Origin: Rhizopus arrhizus
Taxonomy: Eukaryota > Mucoromycota > Mucoromycetes > Mucorales > Rhizopodaceae
Assembly (NCBI GenBank): GCA_024220505.1
Contig: JAKZZE010000031.1
Location: forward strand, 248,001 to 312,000
DNA length: 64,000 bases
Reading direction: 5' to 3'
The stretch's first letter is position 1. Every line of letters starts with the position of its first letter. Positions 28,743 to 41,330 of this stretch are shown one piece after another. Both the position numbers and the translations under genes were made by a program. The notes below the pieces were generated by a model, which made no database searches, had not been told where the DNA came from, and worked only from the letters and a program-made list of their open reading frames with translations.

Positions 28743-29809
28743 ATTCTTAATTATCAAACATATCTTTGCGGTCTTTCTCTCTAATCCTTTTCCTATTGCA
28801 CAAAACAAACAGCTAACTTTTTTCAAATCATCTTTTTTCTCTCTCTCTCTTTCTCTCTCTTTTTTCTCCATTTCCCTTCTTTTTTAGCTTATTTTCACTT
28901 TTAAGTCATAGATCCTTTTATGATTAGCGCAGAAAAAAAAATAATACCACGTTCCTACTTTTAAATTCTGCAACTCCTGCATGTTTCATCTTTTAACATT
29001 TACACATTAGCACCCAATTAGCTGTAAAGAAAATAAAATAAAAAATAAACTAGATAGACCTGCAATTGTGACAATAGCATTATTTTATATGGTGACGTAT
29101 CATCTTCTTGCACGATGAATTACCTTTCAAATACAAAAATTGTCATAAAGACACATATGGGAATACAACTTGTCAACCTCGTGCTACTATATATCAGGCA
29201 CATACTTTATACAATAGTTGAATTCATCGAAATAGATACAAATGAGTAAAAAGAATCGAAATTTTTTTGAATTTTTAAAACAGAAAATCAATCCACATTA
29301 AAAGTAGAAAAGTTTCACTTGTTAAACTTCTCTCTCTCTCTTTCTTTCTCCTTCACACATGCTTTTACAAAAGTGAGCAAGTCAAATAAAATAAATGAAT
29401 TAAAAAAAAAAATCAAATCAAGTAAAGACACACCAGAAACGAACCACTCTCACAGCCAATTGAAAAGCGTAGAGTTTCAAGTGTTGGAGCGGATGAATAA
29501 TTTAGCCAATACTAAAATGAAAACTGCCGTTTTTTTTTAGTTTAAGTCTTGCAAGCCATTTGATTCCATCCATGTGAAGAAGCGGGGAAAAGAAAATATA
29601 TAGAGTGAATCATTGGGATCATATATTATAGCGAATATCTAATAATAGCATTTAAACATCCCTCTTTTTAAAAGTAAGCCATATTGTATATCTGCTGGCG
29701 TACAAAATTGACGCACTTTCGTACAAACTATTCTATGAAACTCACCAAAACACTTTAAAATATAATAAAAGATTGCTTTGTTTTTTACATTCTTTATTAA
29801 CACATATTA
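28295..29809. other. AT-rich gene-free stretch
   Basis: Includes a run of about 30 A ending near 28740 and CT repeats near 28840-28860 and 29330. No supported gene. The right end is the 3' flank of RPN7. Confidence 0.55.
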
Positions 29810-31249
29810 TTAAACATCAATGACACGACTCAATTTTTGAATTCTGTTCAACAAGACATCACCATGCTTGATAACTGATTGATATTGAGCATTTTTTGCA
29901 TCGGGTCTGTTTGTTTCAATGATACCATTCACCTTATCAATAACACAATTAAGACGACCTGCTGCAATGAATTTATAAAGGTCCCTTTTGATGATCTCTA
30001 TTAGAACCTGTATCATACTACATTTACTCTGTCTACCTGTCAATATAATCTTCACTAACACCGAATGCTTGTGCCATACTTGTCACCGTCAAAGATCTAT
30101 AACTTTCTAATAATTGAGCATAAGCAAGGATACGCATTTCTCGAACATAATAACGCATATGAGGCAAAAGGTAACGAGATGATCTCAAGTGTGTTTGTTC
30201 AATGGCCGATAATGAACGAAAGAATTGTGTATATTGACAATTGTATAGACTGTTCATGTAATCTTCAAGATGAGGGATATCGGAAATAACTTCTAAAACT
30301 TCTGGAGCATCCAAAACCTACAAACAATACATCAACATACACCAAGAATCTATTATTCGAATCTTTTTACTCGTTTTTTAATATCAACACGTTGCATACT
30401 AATCAAGCTGGTCAAGACGGCATATTTCACAAATTCTTTATAAGACATAATCTCGGTACTGGTAAAGGTGCTTAAGGTATCCAAAAATAAAGTAGCAGCT
30501 CCCTTGAAATCGCGAATCGACATGAGATAAACACCTTCATAGACTTTTAATCTATTACGACGATCCCAATCTCCTCCTTGTTCAATCAATTCTCTCAACT
30601 TTTCAATGTTGGTGCGAATGAGGTTGTTGTCATTAAAGAAAAAACCAATACGAACATAGGTGAAGATGATATCGATACGTGTTCCTGTTGTGATGGATCT
30701 TTTCAATAAGCCTTCATAAGCTTTCAATGCATTTTCCTACAAATACAATCAATATAGAACGGCATACATGCGCGTCTCGAATAAAAAATACCTTGTCTCC
30801 AATCTTGGCATAATAATCTGCCTTTGCTAATAAAGCTTCATTCACTTCTGTTTCACCTTCATTCTGCTCAGCATTGGCTGCTTTTTCATCTTGCTTCTTT
30901 AATTCTTCTTCGTTTTTGGCAACCATATTATTGTATAAGGTCGGATCTGCAGTTACTTGTAATTCATCCATCATGATCTTATAGAAAGGCGCCATGTCTA
31001 TACAAAATAAAGTTATTGTCATAATTCAAGAGTATCTGTTTTATATCATTTTACTGTTTTCGTTAATGGCTTTGAATAGTTTGGTTTGGGCATCTTCTCT
31101 AAGTTCTGCAGGACCTTGGTTAATCAAAAACCGATAGTGCTATGTTCAATCAATAAAGACAATATTTATTTTTTCCAAAAAAAACAATTTACAGCAAGAT
31201 AAAGGTCAGGAATCTTTGGAATTTGATTCTCGTCAGCAATATTAGACAT
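29810..31249 (-). CDS. RPN7: 26S proteasome regulatory subunit Rpn7 (PSMD6)
   Basis: A PCI-domain subunit of the 19S lid. Six exons: 31249-31193, 31139-31055, 30997-30792, 30736-30371, 30317-30037 and 29984-29810. The spliced product is 389 aa, equal to the human PSMD6 length. TPR-like helical repeats fill the N-terminal two thirds. The PCI domain includes [20 protein letters not shown] and [11 protein letters not shown]. The C-terminus is very conserved ([27 protein letters not shown]). The start [19 protein letters not shown] comes from a short first exon that a simple ORF scan misses. The gene is divergent to RPN6, its direct neighbour in the lid, across 180 bp. Confidence 0.96.
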
Positions 31250-31429
31250 GACTGAATAATTATGTGTAAAAGAAGAATAAATATATTAGCTTTGATATCA
31301 ACAGTGTCATTTTTCACTCCAGTGACTGTGAACGCGTAATCCCCTTCAACTGAACAGAGCTTCGAGCATCTTTCTTTTTTAATTTTTTTTTAAAAAAGCA
31401 CTTTTTTTTCTTTTCTTTTATTTACAACC
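31250..31429. promoter_or_regulatory. Shared bidirectional promoter of RPN7 and RPN6
   Basis: Only 180 bp separate the two start codons. The interval contains T-rich and A-rich tracts next to the RPN6 ATG and a less AT-biased core near 31310-31360. I do not see a GGTGGCAAA (PACE) element, the Rpn4 site that controls yeast proteasome genes, on either strand. Confidence 0.7.
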
Positions 31430-32923
31430 ATGGTTACTGCCATCACTAAAGCCGCACCAAGTGAAAGATTACAACAAGCTGATTTATCCAAAAAAGCAAA
31501 AAAATTTGAAGAAGCTATAGTAACTTACCGAAACATCTTGGCACAACCATCCAACGATGAAGAAACAATAAAAGAACAAGAATATGCCCTTTCTCAGTTG
31601 GGAGAGGTTTACCGTGATCTTCAGTAAGAGTATATAAATGTAACAATACAATATGTACGCTAAACTTCCATCTTTAGTCTCTCTCGTGAGCTTGCTGAAT
31701 TGATCCGTTCTTCACGTCCTTTCATGCTTACTATTGCCAAAGCAAAGACAGCCAAACTCAGTAAGCAAACCATTCAAAAATGAAGAATTCAGAGACTAAA
31801 TCACTATTGTCCGTAGTTCGTACGCTTGTTGATTACTTTAGCGATATTCCCAACTGTCTCCCACTTCAAATTGAAATTTGTAAAGAAAACATTGAATGGT
31901 GCATTCAAGAAAAACGATTGTTTTTAAAGCAAGCATTGGAAACTCGTCTAGTAGCGCTTTATTTGGAAAACAAAATGTACCACGAGTCTCTCAATTTGAT
32001 TGCACAACTGTTGAAAGAATTAAAACGTCTGGATGATAAAATGGTGCTTGTCGAAGTTCAATTGCTCGAGAGCCGTGTTTGTCATGCGCTCAGAAATCTT
32101 CCAAAGGCCAGAGCTGCTTTGACCTCAGCTCGTACATCTGCCAACTCGATCTATTGTCCTCCTTTATTACAAGCCTCTTTGGATATGCAATCAGGCATTC
32201 TCCATGCGGAAGATAAAGATTATAAAACTGGTTATTCTTACTTTTTTGAGACATTTGAAGGATTCTCGAGTCAAGAAGATCCTAAAGCTGTCTTGGCTTT
32301 GAAATACATGTTGCTTTGTAAAATTATGCTCAATATGGTAACCGATATTTAAATCAACCGTGCCGATTATTTTATACTGACGTTGACATGATAGACAGAT
32401 GATGTTCACTCGATTGTTGGTGGAAAGGTAGCATTAAGATATGCAGGTTCAGAGATAGAAGCAATGAAGGCTGTTGCACAAGCTCATAAAAATAGAAACC
32501 TTCAAGAATTTGAAACAGCTTTGGCTACATACACAAAAGGTAAATGAAAGAAAGATACTATAGACAAGATGCTCATGATGAACAATAGAGTTGAATGATG
32601 ATCCTATTATTCGTAATCAACTTGCAGCTTTATATGACACTTTATTGGAACAAAACTTGGTTCGTATTATCGAGCCATTTTCTCGTGTGGAAATCAGTCA
32701 TATTGCTGATATGGTCAAATTACCTACACAACAAGTAGAAGCTAAATTATCTCAAATGATTTTGGATAAAAAGTTTCATGGTATTCTTGATCAAGGAGCA
32801 GGTTGTTTGATTGTATTTGATGAGCCTGAAGAAGACAAGACTTATGAAAGTGCTGTTGAAACATTAAAACAAGTTGATAAGGTTGTCTCTAGTTTATATC
32901 AAAAGGCTGCCAAACTTTCTTGA
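31430..32923 (+). CDS. RPN6: 26S proteasome regulatory subunit Rpn6 (PSMD11)
   Basis: A PCI-domain lid subunit that bridges the 19S and 20S particles. Five exons: 31430-31623, 31678-31760, 31817-32337, 32395-32539 and 32589-32923. The product is 425 aa, near the human 422 aa. It has an N-terminal right-handed solenoid of helical repeats, with [19 protein letters not shown] and [16 protein letters not shown]. The C-terminal PCI/winged helix includes [18 protein letters not shown] and [16 protein letters not shown]. All introns are short GT-AG and phase-consistent. The gene is convergent with DNAJ, with only 70 bp between stop codons. Confidence 0.96.
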
Positions 32924-32993
32924 ATAAAATATTTATTTTATGATGCAAACAGAAAGTGGGAATTTAATACATTATCTAACAATAAATAATAAA

Positions 32994-34277
32994 CTACTGT
33001 TGAGCACACTGCACGCCAGGGCCATGGCCATGGTGATCATCTTCATCATCCTCGTCTTCGTATACGCCTCCATTTCTAGAGGGGCCGCTCCTTTGATATC
33101 CTTCAGCATCTGTCATGACAACGTCTTCTACATGTTTATCCCCAACAGAGGGAAGAGAGGGACGAGAAGGTAAGATTTGTTCGAGAGCCGCGATATTTTC
33201 GAGTGAGGTCCAGTTGGGTTGAGGGAATTCGATAGTGAACTTTACAAAGAGATGACCCTTGGAGTGGGTACGAGGAGCAGGCATGCCTTCATTAGGAATC
33301 ACTTTTGTTTCGTTAGGTTTAATTGCCTCACCAGGGAGAATGGAGACCATGAGCACACGATCGTCTAGATGAGGAATGACAAATTTACCACCAGCAAGTG
33401 CCGTCAAGAGATCCAATTTGGCCTCATAAATCAAGTCATCGCCTGAACGCTTAAAGTGAGGATGAGGCTTTTCTTCTACAACGATAATGATATCACCAGG
33501 GATAATATCGGGTGCTTGGTCACCTTCACCCGAGAAAGTAATCTTTTGACCATCTCGCATACCCTTATCAATATGGACTTCCAATATTTTCTTTTCGCCC
33601 ACCACCTTCTTTCCACGACATTCTTTACAGCGATCCTTTTCATCAATCACTTCACCTGTCGCTTGACAATCACCACAAGGTTGCTGCATTTGCTGAATCA
33701 TGGGCCCCATCTGACGAGTGATGACTCGAATACCTTGTCCATGGCACGTCTTACACTTTTGCACCGATCCCTCTTTTCCGCCCTTGCCTTCACACTTTTT
33801 ACAAAGAACCCGCTTTTGAAGAGCCAATTTGCTCGTCTTGCCGTTATAGAGGTCCTCCAAGCTGACCTTTAACGCATGGACCATGTCCTTACCCCGACGA
33901 GGACCGGATGGACCACTGCGACGACCGAATCCACCACCGAATCCACCCCCAAAGAGTTGAGAAAAGAGGTCTTCGGCATCCATACCACCCATACCAGGAC
34001 CACCGCTCAGACCTTCTTCACCAAACTGATCGTACAATTGTCGCTTTTCGGGATCAGACAAGATCTCATATGCATGAGAGATTTCTTTGAATTTATCACC
34101 TGCTTCAGGGTTCTAACAAAGAAGGTGAATACAAGAGAGAGAGAAAAATAAGTGTTGTTTTATTACTTTGTCAGGATGGTATTTCAAGGCTAATTTTCTA
34201 TAGCTCTTTTTAAGTTCACTTTCAGTAGCGTTCGGACTTACACCTAAAGCGTCATAAAATTTTGTATCCTTCACCAT
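32994..34277 (-). CDS. YDJ1: Type I DnaJ/Hsp40 co-chaperone, farnesylated (Ydj1-like)
   Basis: A cytosolic Hsp70 co-chaperone that stimulates ATP hydrolysis and delivers unfolded clients. Two exons: 34277-34167 (37 aa) and 34112-32994, for a product of 409 aa. Order of domains: J domain with HPD in ALKYHPDK (the intron falls right after it); Gly/Phe linker ([12 protein letters not shown]); zinc-finger domain with four CxxCxGxG-type repeats ([32 protein letters not shown]); substrate-binding C-terminal barrels; acidic/His-rich tail; and a terminal CAQQ box. The CaaX-like ending predicts farnesylation and attachment to ER or mitochondrial surfaces, as in yeast Ydj1 (CASQ). The 138-aa and 91-aa plus-strand frames over it are shadows. 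Confidence 0.96.
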
Positions 34278-34823
34278 TTTTGATATATAAAGAAGAAGAA
34301 AAAGTTGCTTCGCTTTGTAAACATTTAGTTTTTTTAAATTTTTTTTTCCACTAGTTTCTTGACGTTTCTGTTCTTTTTTGATTGGCTGATATTGATTACT
34401 AAAAAGAGTAAAGAACAAGATATAACAAAAAAAAAAAAAAACAGATAATAATGCTACGATTGTTACACACACACATCATTCTAAGGAACACCATGCCAAG
34501 TTGACTTTCAAGTTGTTCAATTTTTAATTGTACTTGTATATTTATCAATTGATGAAAGTGACTTTCTTCATTTGAAACAAGTATAGAATGATAAAATGGT
34601 AGTGATAGCCTCGGATAATATCTTAACAGGATTGAGAACTCCTTTCAAGACAAAGTTTATACATTGATTGGATATGTAGCATAATTTTAAAGAACGTTGT
34701 CAAAGAATCTTTAATTGTTCTCATTCATCATGTTTCTTACTTTGTAAAGAAACTTTTTTAGTTTGCATGTATGTATTTTTTTTTTTTCTTTTTTCTTTTT
34801 CTTTCATTTCCTTATAGTACATT
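34278..34823. other. Divergent promoter region, DNAJ and KH-protein genes
   Basis: AT-rich, 546 bp. A GATATATAAAG motif sits just upstream of the DNAJ ATG. A strong pyrimidine tract ending CTTATAG lies eight bases before the KH-protein ATG. It could be either a promoter tract or the 3' end of an unseen intron. Confidence 0.5.
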
Positions 34824-37347
34824 ATGCTTGCATTATCTTTTTGTTATGGACCGCCAGCGTCTGAACAATATGTCTATGATGTTGATGGTAATGAACACAC
34901 TTTGAATAAATTAAGAGAAGATTGTAGCAAGATCAGTTTATCTCGAGGATGTCAGATTAATTTAAAGACGGACAAAATAAAAGAAACCGTTTCACTCATC
35001 GATACGCCTACTGGTTATAATCTTTCAATGATTGGCACAATCGAAAACGCCTTGATGAAAGCTCGCGGTGATTTGCTTCAACAATGTTCACTGAAGGTTT
35101 GAAAATAATTCAGAATATTTAAGAATAAGTCTTTAAACACAAAATAGATAAAATTGACACTTCAGATCCTGCTTGTAGCTGACATTTCAAACGATCTTTT
35201 TACAGATCTACTCAAGATTTATAATGTCAAGATTAACGTAATACAGCCTAAAATTCAATATTCCTCCCTTGTCTCAGATAATCCTACTCTAATTGAAATC
35301 ACCGGTTCACCAAAAGAAGTAGAGGACTGTCGCGTTCGTGTACTTGTTTTATTAGATGAAAAAGTAAAAAAAAAAAAAAAAAAAAAAGTTAAAAAGCTTG
35401 TTATTCAATTTCCGACAATAATCCATTTGTAGCAAAATTTGAAAACAGAGACATTACAATTACCACTGAAGCTACACTATCTGATATGTGGGAAAAAAAG
35501 AGGTGGTTTATTACCTATCATTGAAGAAACGTCCACCAATATTTATTTCCCGTCACCTTTCGATCAACAAGGTGATGTAGAAGCTGATATTTACATCACA
35601 GGCGAACAAACACAAGTGACGCGTGTCAAGGGCATGTTGAATAAACTTGCAGTCCAAAAGGTATACATAAACAGCCTTCTTGGATGGTTGTTTTTTATAG
35701 CAAAATTAAAAAAATTCCAATAATAGGCGAAATCAATGTACCACAAAGACATAGATTTATCTTCAAAAAAAATAGACTGGCTCTTATTACATCGCCGTGA
35801 TGAATTACGTAAAATAATGCATGACAACGGTAAACCTATAAAGTTAAACTCTGTTTCTTTTTTTTTAATGATTGCTGCATGTAGGCGCCTACATTATGTT
35901 TCCACTTATAGGTTCTGGTGAAACCCGTGTTACTGTTTATGCAGAGAACCGTGTTAATGCAGAACGTACATTACGTGCGCTCAATTTACAAACATGCACT
36001 ATTTATGAAGCCTGTTTTTACTTTAATAACGGAAATGACAAACAAGACGATCTATACAACGCACTGTTCAATTCTCCACCTCACTTGACCGTCTTTGTAT
36101 CCGAGCTCTCTCGAGTGTCTGGTTCCGAAGTATTTTGCAAACCCGAAGAAGGCTGCATTGAGATCCTTGGTTCAGAAAGAGCGATCCGTAATGTGTATCA
36201 ACGTCTTCAAGAGATGCAATCCCTTCAAACCCTTCATGCCCAAACCATCTTCCGACTCGAATCCTCCAATGACCACCAAGACTTTATCTCTGGCAAAAAG
36301 AATGGCAAAATCAACAAGATCATGAGAACTTCGGGCGCCAAGATTAAGTTTTCACCCTTTATCAATGACTATAACTTTCTGATTGAGGTCGAGAGTACGA
36401 GCTTCACCAAGGCCTTGGACGGCTTGACGCTACTCCAGGAAGAACTTCCCGCTGAAATTTCATTCTTTGTACCCGAATCGTACCATAAGCGCATCATTGG
36501 TGTGGGTGGAAAAAACATTCAGCGAATCATGAAACGATATGGTGTGTTTGTGAAATTTTCCAACACGGAAGAGTTTGCCTCGTTGGGTGGATACTATAAT
36601 AATGAAGATAATGTGGTTGCCAGGACACCAATGAAGAATGGTATTAATTTGGATAACCTTCGTCACGCCGTCATGGAACTCGTTCAACCTCGAGACAAAA
36701 GCTATATAAGCAAACAGGTCCGAGTTCCCTTTGTACTTCATCGGGAGCTGATTCACAACTACCAAGCTGATTTTATCACTGAGGTCATTGCTAAAAGATC
36801 GCACACCCGTGTTATCTGGCCTCCCAGTGAGCTTGCATGTAATTATGTCACTTTGTTGGGTCCTGAAGCCCATATTCCCAATGCCTCCAGTCTACTGGAA
36901 ACCATCGTTCCTGAGGCGTATCATCTCTATGTGCCTAATATCATTAACCTGGATCATGCATTCCAGCAAGAACTCATCGACCGTTTCCTGGAGACATACC
37001 ACATTAAGGTAGAATATCAACATGACCTGATTCGTCTTGGCTTCTTTAGGCATCAGGTTGATACGGATTTACCCAAGGCTCTCTCTGATTTAATCGCTTA
37101 TTTGAAATCGCACAATATCCATTTAGATCCTAAACCTGCACCTATCACCTATGTCGCTTTCCCTCATCATATCCTTGGTTCTAATCTAGCTTGGACTCCA
37201 GTCACTCAAGATAATGATGATAGTTCCATACCAGACAATAACAATATACGCTCCATTTTTAATGCCCTTCCTTTAGAAGATCCTCTTATTCCTGGTTATT
37301 CTGGGCTGACGCCTGGTGGTGGCATTTGGACGCCTTCAAGGTTTTAA
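34824..37347 (+). CDS. Multi-KH-domain RNA-binding protein
   Basis: Five exons (34824-35096, 35148-35363, 35433-35660, 35727-35829, 35885-37347) give about 760 aa. The protein carries repeated KH type I units. GxxG loops are visible in ICGKKRGGLLPIIEE, ISGKKNGKINKIM and IGVGGKNIQRIMKRYG, plus weaker copies around them. The N-terminus (GPPASEQYVYDVDGNEHTL) resembles fungal multi-KH proteins related to Bicaudal-C and vigilin. KH repeats of this sort bind mRNA, so a cytoplasmic role in mRNA localisation, stability or translation is inferred. The gene could extend further upstream: TTATAG plus a strong pyrimidine tract precedes the ATG, and the frame stays open between them. No specific orthologue name can be given. 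Confidence 0.85.
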
Positions 37348-38201
37348 TTTTTTGTATAGTTTGCGTAAAAAAGTTTTTTTTTAAAAAAAAACAATGATTA
37401 ATGAAATAAAAAAAGAAAGTTTAATAAGGCAGAGTTGCTTATAGAGTTAATATTGAAAGGAGTTGGGTGTAAAATATGAATATAGCAATCACTCCTTTAT
37501 TGAAATTCGCAGCCATGTCACTTTTCGTTAACATTGGCTAACAAGATACGTTCCAAGTTTGCCAGATTACATATGGCCTGAGATGTAGAGTTAACAGCTT
37601 GTGTAGAGGAAAAAGAAAAGTTAAAAGATTTCACATGTATACTTTGTTCGCATTTTTATCTGAAAGCATCAAAAAGAAAGAAAATTTTGATTATTTAGAT
37701 AGAAGAGTAACTTATTTCTACTGAAAAGTGTATTATATTACATATAACAAATACAATATAAACTAATAAAACATATTGTTTATAGTATTTACCTTAGTAA
37801 TTTCCTTAATATCGAGCGAGATCACTCAAAAGATTCTCAAACTAATCATTTGACTATATATTGTATATAGCACTTTTGTCCTATCTTTTCATTCTTTATA
37901 TAGATCTGTGTATAACCTTTCAAATTCAAGTAGTTACAAGATATGACTCATGGAAGAATTGCTCATGCTCATTATTAATAACTCATGGTTTATAACAATC
38001 CCTGTTTGCACTTCAAATTTGTAAATAATATAAATAATCCAAATATTTATTAGAAATAAACATCATCTTCATTTTATTTAAACCATAATCTTTTATTTAA
38101 AGTCCAACTGGGCGCATAAAATAAATAACAGAAGTATCCACCCGGACCCGATCAATCCGTTAGGATGTTCATGCTATGGAAAAACCCCTTTGGGATCAAG
38201 G

Positions 38202-38203
<2 letters not shown>
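37348..38203. other. AT-rich intergenic region
   Basis: Downstream of the KH gene. No supported frame. It ends in a GC-richer patch (38120-38200) directly abutting the long poly(A) tract. Confidence 0.55.

Positions 38204-38264
<61 letters not shown>
38204..38264 (+). repeat. 61-base poly(A) tract
   Basis: An uninterrupted run of about 61 A, the longest homopolymer in the window. It lies at the edge of the LINE cluster. It may be a retrotransposon or retrocopy tail, or replication slippage; the exact length is uncertain in any assembly. Confidence 0.85.
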
Positions 38265-38271
<7 letters not shown>

Positions 38272-38297
38272 AAAAGGAACGAGTGGAACCAAATAAG

Positions 38298-39489
38298 CTA
38301 AAGGCATCGTTTGATCCATTCAAGAAGCTTCTGGCCATGTGGATAAGTAATTGGAATTGTCGCAGCGCGGTGAAGTTGGCTAAGTTCATACAGTATTGAG
38401 CAAATAGCAGGCCAACTTTGTGACCAAGAGAGTGCCAGACCTGAGGGTGCTGAGGAACGAGACGGAAACATATTCAGAAGGAATGACAAGGGATCCTGAA
38501 TTGCTTCAGACATAAAGAGACGCCTGTGCATGTTTAAGCAATCAATGGTATGATTCTTTGAGAGATGGTGAGCAGGATGTCTGGGGCATGGCTTCGGCTT
38601 GTTACCAGGTAGCTGAGCTAGATGTTGGATGATATATACTGAGTAAAAGTTTGGAGACAGTATAGATCCTCGGAGTACATCAGTTTTTGGACTGAATCGA
38701 TAAGATGTTGCGTTAGAGAGAAGAACTTTGATTTATATATCATCAAAAAGACATCACAGTAGGCTGAACATAGGAGGTAAGATGTAATGACGTAGAGTCT
38801 TCCATACGAAACTGAGATTGACAGTATCATATGCGGATTTGATGTCGAAGAACGCTAGTACTGGCTTGATTTGATGGTCTGTACATAGTATATTACAAAT
38901 CTCAGGAAGGTACAAAGTCTGATCCAGCGCTCTAAGCAATTCTCTGAACTTACCTTGGGTTATATCAATTGATGGTCCATCGATCGGTAAATCAGGTTGG
39001 ATGCAGCGTTCCAGTGTTTTTCTAAAGACAGTGGTCAGGCTAATTGGGCGGTGATTACCTGGATCTGACGGTGATCCTTTCTTATATATAGGTACTATTT
39101 GGGCAATCTAATTCACAAGGCAAAACAGGTGTTTTAATTTCGTAACATTGAACTTCCCTGAGGAGGTCTCCTGAAAATGTAGATCCCAAATCGGAGGCCA
39201 TCATATTTACTGCCAGTTGTGGGCTCTCTGGAGTGGAGAGAGTGGGTTTCACTGTGCGATATTTGCGAATATGGCTAATTCTAGATATTGCCTTAGTATA
39301 GTCTCCAGATGCTATTTGCTTACAAAAAGTGGTCCATTTCGCTCGACGGCGCTGGTTGATCAGTTGATGCAATCTTGAAGTAGAAGAAGATGTTGCATTT
39401 GAAGACGAATATGATAAAAATAACTCTGTGCCAGGAGGGTCATCACAGCCCTCTACTAACCCCAACCAATAATCACTATGAATAATCAT
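38298..39489 (-). mobile_element. LINE reverse-transcriptase fragment (broken)
   Basis: Minus-strand pieces in different frames give the RT part of a non-LTR retrotransposon. A pre-RT segment (39489-39100) comes first. It is followed by the classic PIYKKGSPSDPGNHRPISL block near 39000-39100 (fingers), motif A as VLAFFDIKSAYDTVN near 38840, and a post-RT segment with RRLFMSEAIQDPLSFLLN near 38500. Stops and frame changes separate the pieces, so no active enzyme is encoded. The relevant family is the L1/Tx1-like elements common in Mucoromycota. It lies head to head with the plus-strand endonuclease fragment. Confidence 0.85.
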
Positions 39490-39507
39490 AGTACTAAGGT
39501 CATAAAC

Positions 39508-40250
39508 ATGAAGATAGGCTCAATTAATTGCAGAACAATTTGCAATAGATTAATACATTTATTCGATATCTAAGACAATAGCAACTAAATATATTATTAT
39601 GTCAAGAAACAAACATACCTCTTCATTCATTCGATGAAATAACTCAATCGCTCAACATGAAACTTTAAGCTCATTAGACGCTGTGGACCAAGTATTGTGG
39701 AATTATTAATCTCAATCAGTCCCAAAATATGGAACTAATTCAACAATCTGATGATCAAAGGTTTTTACTTGTAAAGCTCACTTGGTCAGACGAATTTATA
39801 CAACCCATTTTTACACTAAACCTCTATACTTTAGCAAGTAATGCAGCCGACAGAAATGCCTTCTTTTCGAGCATACTTCATCAACTAAACTCCACGGATA
39901 GTTCGAATACTATTATTCAAAATCTCTTCATAGCAGGGGACTTCAATTTCTCATTTGACAACAGTACTTATCGAAACATTAAACGATCGAACCCTCCATA
40001 CCATTTTCTGCGGTTTATGCTTTCTTAGTTTGACGACTGTATAGATTACGTGGAAGAAGATACCAGTTACCGATTCACTTTCCGAAGAGCAGATTCATCC
40101 ACTTGTATAGATTATATGTTTGCAAACAAAAACATACACAACAATTGCAACAACGAGAATGTTGAATATATGAACAAAGAATGGACAGACCACTCTCTTT
40201 TATCTACAGGTTTCACCGTAGGGATCTCTTCAACTGGAAAGGGTCTCTAG
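39508..40250 (+). mobile_element. LINE endonuclease fragment (broken)
   Basis: Begins with MKIGSINCRTICN, typical of the first strand of an apurinic-type endonuclease in non-LTR elements. It continues in other frames with LNLYTLASNAADRNAFF, LFIAGDFNFSF and SSTCIDYMFANKN. It ends with EWTDHSLLSTGF, which holds the catalytic Asp-His pair. Internal stops show it is dead. The RT core expected next is absent on this strand. Confidence 0.85.
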
Positions 40251-40349
40251 AGAGCAAACCCAACTTTAGATTATACCATTTTTTTTATGGAAGGATTATA
40301 TCATGTCTATTTTTTTTTTTATGGATGAAAATTTTAATACTTATTAAAA

Positions 40350-41330
40350 ATGGACATGCTTCCAAAACCATTTGACCATGTGGTAATCAACCCACAAACT
40401 GCTCTTCAGCTACCGATTTCTGCAATCATACTTCCGGCTTCTTCTGTTCCACTGTCAAAATCTCAGTCTTGTCTGCCTTGCTCAACTGCTTACAAGTTTG
40501 ATGTATCTTCTAGCCGTCTTAAACCACGACTACGTGCTGATATACAGGTTCGGCCCAATCTCACCAAACGCTTTCTCAGGCTTGTTCGTCACGACAAAGT
40601 CCGCCTCGCGCCCTTCTTTGTTCGTGCTTGCATTCCACCAATGTATGCTTCTCAAGGACCTCATCCATTCGAACCAATTTCTCACGATTCAGTGGATGCT
40701 TCCCCCTTCTTGATTGACCTTGAATTGCTACCAGATGTCACTGGTATTGCGCTTACTTCAAAACTTTTCCGACGTCTTTGCCGCTCTGTTCCCGCATCAG
40801 AATTGTCTCTACCCTCTCACAAATGGACTCAATTTTGGAACTTTCCATTGTCTCATCATTGTCGAAACATCTGGTATAGGTTACTGCATGGCAAACTTCC
40901 CTGCAGGACACTCTTGCACCGCATCATGCCGGTTGCGTTTACATCAGCTTGTTGTCCTGTGTGTCTTACGGAGGAAGATACGTGGGAGCACTTTCTCTTT
41001 TTGTGTCCCTCTAAGCAGGCAGTGTGGCGACATACATGGTCTCAGCATCTCGGCGTACTTCACTTCGATCCGGCTTTTGTTCGACGAGCTCTGTTCTCTC
41101 TTGTGTTTCCCTCCGAAGATTCCTGCAAGTCTCCTGTAGCCGTTTCAATTGTTATCGGGCATACTTTAGTTGCAATTTGGCGTGCTCATTGGGCTTTGGT
41201 TTTCGACAACAAGCCTTTCGTCCCCGAAGCTATTATTCCTCAAGTGTCGAAGTTGCTTCTCACGTCGCATAAAGAAAGTCTTTACCTTTCGCGCTGCTCT
41301 CCTCTACCGGTGCCTCATTTTTCTCCTTGA
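40350..41330 (+). mobile_element. LINE ORF2 C-terminal fragment with zf-RVT motif
   Basis: An open frame of 326 codons that corresponds to the C-terminal third of a LINE ORF2 protein. The end contains NIWYRLLHGKLPCRTLLHR and a Cys-His motif CCPVCLTEEDTWEHFLFLC, the zinc-binding reverse transcriptase (zf-RVT) signature. The missing RT between 40250 and 40350 makes this an internally deleted copy. A-rich tails at about 41388-41402 and 41504-41517 would fit a LINE 3' end. Its uninterrupted frame suggests a younger insertion than the endonuclease part. Confidence 0.8.

Noticed and set aside
33456..33872. 138-codon plus-strand ORF over DNAJ
   Set aside because: Antisense shadow of the zinc-finger and C-terminal part of the DnaJ gene.
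38190..38399. Poly-lysine or poly-phenylalanine ORFs
   Set aside because: Translations of the 61-A tract and its complement; not coding.
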